Source: Nitrospira sp. (lineage in GTDB: Bacteria > Nitrospirota > Nitrospiria > Nitrospirales > Nitrospiraceae). From it: 8,357 nt of DNA. Positions 5,907-8,357 of the stretch are shown piece by piece. The position numbers and the translations under genes are program-made. Where the stretch lies: positions 13,225-21,581 of the forward strand of contig JABMDE010000047.1 in assembly GCA_015904055.1 (NCBI GenBank), written 5' to 3'. Each line of letters starts with the position of its first letter. Position 1 is the stretch's first letter. The notes under the pieces are model-generated. The model had not been told where the DNA came from. It made no database searches and worked only from the letters and a program-made list of their open reading frames with translations.

Positions 5907-6025
5907 CTGTAGCATCCTGCGCCAGTGGCAGAAATGACGCTGGGGTGTTTCTCACCAACTCTCTTTCCTCCTTGCCGTGACGATCAGACCCAAACCGGCT
6001 AAACCCGCGATGGACTGAAGAGTTT
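5907..6025. repeat. 119-bp direct repeat, left copy
   Basis: Matches 7955-8073 in the same orientation with about 10 differences by eye and no gaps. It contains a hairpin (GCGCCA 5919-5924 with TGACGC 5935-5940): one pair is a mismatch in plus-strand RNA but a G-U wobble in minus-strand RNA. On the minus strand a short frame includes a hydrophobic helix-like stretch, but substitutions do not clearly favour silent sites, so coding is doubtful. The two copies bracket the second mlaD-lipoprotein block. Confidence 0.85.
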
Positions 6026-6092
6026 CCTTTCCATCGGCTGCCTAGCTTGGTGGCATACCACTCGCAAGATCTCCACATGCGAGAGGTTGTCC

Positions 6093-6260
6093 ATGCGTCC
6101 CATCGAAATCGGGCTCGGTTTGTTCATCGGGATTCTATCGGCTGGATTTGCCGGAGGGGTGGGGTTGAAGGACCTCACTTCAGCGGGAAAAGAGGGAGAT
6201 TCGGTCAGCGGGCGGGAAATCTATGTCAACACCTGCAACCGACTACCGGGGCATCTATGA
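6093..6260 (+). pseudogene. Truncated cytochrome c gene, cut inside its haem motif
   Basis: An ATG at 6093 with GAGAGG 6 nt upstream opens a frame with an N-terminal hydrophobic segment (residues about 5-25) and a periplasmic start ending S-G-R-E-I-Y-V-N-T-C48-N-R. That is the usual run-up to a CxxCH haem motif, but after about residue 49 the DNA becomes mlaD copy 2 read in another frame, and translation stops at 6258-6260. The join lies at the AACC at 6237-6240, which is also present at the matching mlaD site (944-947). The haem motif and the whole cytochrome fold are lost. It is not a copy of the intact cytochrome at 2636-2986. Confidence 0.75.
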
Positions 6261-7110
6261 CCGCTACGAGGCCTACTTTCGCGAATCGGTGGCAGGCTTG
6301 AGTGTGGACTCGACGGTTAAATATCGCGGTGTCGACGTGGGGCGGGTGAAGAGCATTACCTTGAATCCCGATAATCCCGAGGAGGTCAAGCTGACGCTGG
6401 ATATCGCCAGTGGCACGCCAGTCAAGACGGATACCATCGCCGTCCTGGTGACACAGGGGCTTACCGGTTTGGCGACGATCAATTTGACCGGAGGCAGTCG
6501 GGAAGCGTCGAGGCTGGAGGTCTCGGAAGGGCAAGTGTACCCGGTTATCAAAACCGGCCCCTCCTTGTTCTTTCGATTGGATGAAGCGATCTCCCGCTTG
6601 CTGTCCGAGAAGGGATTGAGCAAGCTCCTGGTGGATCTGGACGTAGCGGCCAAAGGGGCGGCAGATGTGCTGGATGAAGAGAATCGTACAGCGTTGAAGC
6701 GAACGATCACCGATCTTTCCGAGGTCGTGCACTCTGTCGCGGCCCATCGGGCTCAGATTGAAGCAGGTCTAAACGGTGCCGCCCAAAGTGCCGACAATCT
6801 TGTCAAGATCACGGCGGCATTGAATGAGCAGGTGCCGGTCATGCTGGCGCGGATCAACAAGAGCGCAGCCGCCTTGAATGCGATGACGGACGAACTCGCG
6901 CAAACAAGCAAGGCGGTGCGGGCAGTGGTGAATGACAGCCGGCCTGAATTGGAACAGTTCTCGCGGAAGACTTTGCCCGAAGCCGGGTTATTGGTGACGG
7001 AACTGAGGGAGCTAGCCACGACGCTGACGCGGGTGGCGCGGGATCTGGAACGTGAGCCTGAGTCGCTCGTATTCGGGCGGAAGCCTGTGCCGCGTGGACC
7101 GGGAGAATAA
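6223..7110 (+). CDS. mlaD: mlaD copy 2: MCE protein lacking its membrane anchor
   Basis: Duplicate of the mlaD at 855-1804, homologous from 6237 on. The frame is intact to the stop at 7110, including the 13 bases (6336-6348) missing from copy 1, so the MCE core V-K-Y-R-G-V-D-V-G-R-V is whole. The first 30 residues of MlaD, which contain the only transmembrane helix, are replaced by a five-residue start (M-S-T-P-A) from the cytochrome junction. The 295-residue product would be cytoplasmic and unable to sit in the transporter, so it is probably a non-functional remnant. The ATG at 6223 lies inside the truncated cytochrome reading frame, has no clear ribosome-binding site, and might be reached only by re-initiation after the stop at 6260 or from the upstream site. 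Beyond position 6377, codon changes relative to copy 1 are nearly all silent. Confidence 0.85.
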   Translation: MSTPATDYRGIYDRYEAYFRESVAGLSVDSTVKYRGVDVGRVKSITLNPDNPEEVKLTLDIASGTPVKTDTIAVLVTQGLTGLATINLTGGSREASRLEVSEGQVYPVIKTGPSLFFRLDEAISRLLSEKGLSKLLVDLDVAAKGAADVLDEENRTALKRTITDLSEVVHSVAAHRAQIEAGLNGAAQSADNLVKITAALNEQVPVMLARINKSAAALNAMTDELAQTSKAVRAVVNDSRPELEQFSRKTLPEAGLLVTELRELATTLTRVARDLEREPESLVFGRKPVPRGPGE

Positions 7111-7112
7111 CA

Positions 7113-7210
7113 TCCGTGAATCGTATCTCGTGAAGCGTGAAGCGCAGGACGGAAAGGGAGCATACTCATCGTTGTTTGCGAGATACGAGATACGCTTCAC
7201 GAATAACGGG
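7113..7210. repeat. Head-to-head 7-bp repeat array in the mlaD-lipoprotein spacer, copy 2
   Basis: Five plus-oriented units at 7113-7147 and five opposite-oriented units at 7176-7210 (TTGCGAG, ATACGAG, ATACGCT, TCACGAA, TAACGGG). Copy 1 (1807-1897) has only four units in the right arm; the extra ATACGAG at 7183-7189 accounts for the 7-bp length difference between the two spacers. TCGTGAAGCG (7128-7137) pairs perfectly with CGCTTCACGA (7193-7202). Confidence 0.8.
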
Positions 7211-7221
7211 AGAGGCTGCAG

Positions 7222-7854
7222 ATGAAGTCTTGGACGATCCTGGCGGCTCTTGCAATGTTGGCATTGACGGTGGCCGGTTGTCTTTCCTCCCGCTCGGAGT
7301 CGCAGCCCACCCATACCTATCGTTTGAGTCTTGATTCAGAGCGCACGGAGGTCCGTCCAGCCGACATCAACGGCCCGATCTTGCAGGTCAGCCTGCCGCT
7401 GGCTGAGCCGGGATTTGAGACACCTCGGATGGTGTATGTGAAGCGTCCCTATGAGTTGGAGCATTACGCTCTGAATCAATGGGCCGACCAGCCGGCGCGC
7501 ATGTTCGCGTCATTGATGGTACAAGCGCTGGGTCGAACCGGATCGTGGCGAGCCGTCGTCCCATCGCCGGGCTCCATTCGCGGAGATTTCCGCCTTGATT
7601 CCTATGGATTCTCGCTACAACAGGAATTTATGCAGGATCCCAGTCTGGTGAGAGTCACAGTTCGTGTGCAATTGGTCGAGATGAAAGAGTCGCGGGTGGT
7701 AGGGGCACGCGCATTTGAAGCGGTGGAGAAGGCGCAAAGCAACGACGTCTACGGCGGCGTAGTGGCCGCGAATCGGGTGATTGCCGCGCTGCTCGATGAC
7801 TTGGCCTCCTGGCTTCGTGACTGTGCGCGTCATTCACCGGAATGCAGTCATTGA
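7222..7854 (+). CDS. ABC-type transport auxiliary lipoprotein (PqiC/YmbA-like), copy 2
   Basis: Paralogue of 1909-2541, also 210 residues, with about 14 residue differences by eye, several in the last 13 residues and in the lipobox. The signal peptide ends in a canonical V-A-G-C20 lipobox, better than the A-G-G-C of copy 1, and the ribosome-binding site GGGAGAGG with 6-nt spacing is kept. The frame is fully intact with the conserved family segments. So this gene may still be expressed and functional even though the mlaD copy before it has lost its anchor, and it could serve the transporter encoded at 1-1804. Its promoter is not evident. Confidence 0.85.
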   Translation: MKSWTILAALAMLALTVAGCLSSRSESQPTHTYRLSLDSERTEVRPADINGPILQVSLPLAEPGFETPRMVYVKRPYELEHYALNQWADQPARMFASLMVQALGRTGSWRAVVPSPGSIRGDFRLDSYGFSLQQEFMQDPSLVRVTVRVQLVEMKESRVVGARAFEAVEKAQSNDVYGGVVAANRVIAALLDDLASWLRDCARHSPECSH

Positions 7855-7862
7855 GCAGACTG

Positions 7863-7888
7863 TAGGCAGCTTGCGATGCTCTTGCCTA
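7863..7888 (+). terminator. Weak hairpin after lipoprotein copy 2
   Basis: TAGGCA (7863-7868) and TGCCTA (7883-7888) form a perfect 6-bp stem with a 14-nt loop, 9 bp after the stop codon. There is no T-tract, so it is a poor intrinsic terminator and may be something else. Confidence 0.25.
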
Positions 7889-7954
7889 TCCGGGCGTGCA
7901 TCCCACAGTGACGTTGGAGCCGGTCACCCGCTAACGACATTGCTTCTCTCTCAA

Positions 7955-8073
7955 CTGTAGCATCCTGCGTCAGTGGTAGAAATGACGCTGGGGTGTTTCT
8001 CTCCAACTCTCTTTCATCCTTGCCGTGACGATCAGACTCAAGCCGGCTAAGCCCGCGATGGACCGAAGGGTTT
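7955..8073. repeat. 119-bp direct repeat, right copy
   Basis: Direct copy of 5907-6025, starting exactly 2048 bp further right. The internal stem is perfect here: GCGTCA (7967-7972) with TGACGC (7983-7988). It starts about 100 bp after the second lipoprotein gene. Confidence 0.85.
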
Positions 8074-8107
8074 GCCACTCGTCGCCAGTGGACATGAATG
8101 GGGCAGA

Positions 8108-8185
8108 ATGGGCTGTGGAGAAGGCATGGACCCTATGATGGGACTGGGTGGCAGGATGGGCGGCATGGAGCATAGCGGACAGTAA
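8108..8185 (+). CDS. Short Met/Gly-rich open frame, doubtful
   Basis: A 25-residue frame with seven methionines, one cysteine (C3) and one histidine (H22), of the form M-D-P-M-M-G-L-G-G-R-M-G-G-M-E-H. Such composition is seen in tails of copper- or silver-handling proteins. The frame is open upstream to 8051 but has no other good start and no strong ribosome-binding site. It is either the 3' end of a lost gene, a small peptide, or chance; I favour a gene remnant. Confidence 0.25.
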   Translation: MGCGEGMDPMMGLGGRMGGMEHSGQ

Positions 8186-8290
8186 GGTACATAGAAGAAT
8201 GAAGAGTCGACGATACGGGCGACGAAAAAGGATTTGAACCGGCCGCCGCTGCCGGATATGATGTCGGCTAATCAAATAAGGGAGGTCGGC

Positions 8291-8357
8291 ATGAACGCAT
8301 TCTCAATGATCGGAGCAGGGGTCGCCGTTGGGTTGATTCTGAGCGGCTGCTCGTCGT
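8291..8357 (+). CDS. Lipoprotein, N-terminal part only (runs off the window)
   Basis: An ATG at 8291 preceded by GGGAGGT (8280-8286, 4-nt spacing) opens a frame with a hydrophobic signal segment (residues 6-17) and a canonical lipobox L17-S18-G19-C20 followed by serines. The mature protein lies outside the window, so its role cannot be stated. Confidence 0.72.
   Translation, partial: MNAFSMIGAGVAVGLILSGCSS

Larger units (their letters stand above)
5621..6092. other. About 470 bp without an intact gene
   Basis: Between brnT and the truncated cytochrome gene no convincing protein gene is seen. The stretch holds the brnTA promoter candidate, a tRNA-like degenerate segment (about 5762-5830), the second 9-bp repeat array (5842-5886), the first 119-bp repeat (5907-6025), and the ribosome-binding site GAGAGG at 6081-6086. 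Confidence 0.6.
7855..8290. other. About 435 bp without a full gene
   Basis: Between the second lipoprotein gene and the last partial gene there is a hairpin, the right copy of the 119-bp repeat (7955-8073), a short Met-rich frame (8108-8185), a 12-codon Arg-rich frame (8199-8237, probably chance), and a CCGGC/GCCGG hairpin near 8239-8255. No conventional gene is supported. Confidence 0.55.

Noticed and set aside
5842..6025. Insertion sequence between brnT and the truncated cytochrome gene
   Set aside because: No transposase frame and no terminal inverted repeats are visible; only short direct repeats.
8199..8237. 12-codon Arg-rich frame, and a 15-base match (8204-8218) to the 3' end of the OsmC-family gene (4557-4571)
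   Set aside because: The frame is very short with a poor ribosome-binding site, and the match does not extend on either side, so chance is the simplest explanation.
8226..8262. tRNA-like GGATTTGAACC on the plus strand
   Set aside because: The flanking bases do not form a T-stem and no D-arm or acceptor stem is found at the right distance.
7970..8275. Minus-strand frame of about 100 codons across the right 119-bp repeat
   Set aside because: The corresponding frame in the left repeat is interrupted by a stop after K-E-S-W, and the upstream part is Arg/His-rich without family features.

Overview
This is a GC-rich bacterial window (roughly 55-60% by eye). The gene style fits a Gram-negative bacterium with an outer membrane: an Mla-type phospholipid transporter, lipoproteins, and periplasmic c-type cytochromes. 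Gene content and the wordy intergenic repeats remind me of Nitrospira (Nitrospirota), but no marker gene proves it.

Layout, left to right. Positions 1-2541 hold the end of an Mla/MCE transporter operon: mlaF ATPase (5' end outside the window), mlaD substrate-binding protein, and an ABC-type transport auxiliary lipoprotein. This mlaD is broken by a net 13-base deletion. Positions 2636-4574 hold four small plus-strand genes: a monohaem cytochrome c, a VIT1/CCC1-like membrane protein, an unknown three-helix membrane protein, and an OsmC-family protein. Positions 4715-5620 carry minus-strand accessory genes: a DUF2283 protein and a BrnT/BrnA toxin-antitoxin pair whose toxin looks internally deleted. 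Positions 5621-6092 have no intact gene but hold repeats, a possible tRNA remnant and one copy of a 119-bp repeat.

From 6093 a cytochrome c gene begins and is cut inside its haem motif. There it joins a second copy of mlaD plus lipoprotein gene (6237 to about 7860). This second mlaD is in frame but lacks its membrane anchor. A second copy of the 119-bp repeat follows. The window ends in a short Met-rich reading frame and the start of a lipoprotein gene.

How the genes work together: MlaF would power, and MlaD with the lipoprotein would carry, phospholipid between the inner and outer membranes. The permease (mlaE) is presumably just upstream. As written, neither mlaD copy encodes a full protein. 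Copy 1 keeps the anchor but is frameshifted, and copy 2 keeps the frame but lacks the anchor. Recombination across the 1.6-kb duplication could rebuild an intact gene.

I see no clearly new protein system. The most unusual signal is a family of degenerate 7-bp tandem repeats (core NNCGTNA), often in head-to-head arrays, in every spacer of the mla operon. The two copies of one spacer differ by exactly one 7-bp unit. A separate 9-bp repeat family flanks the brnTA module.
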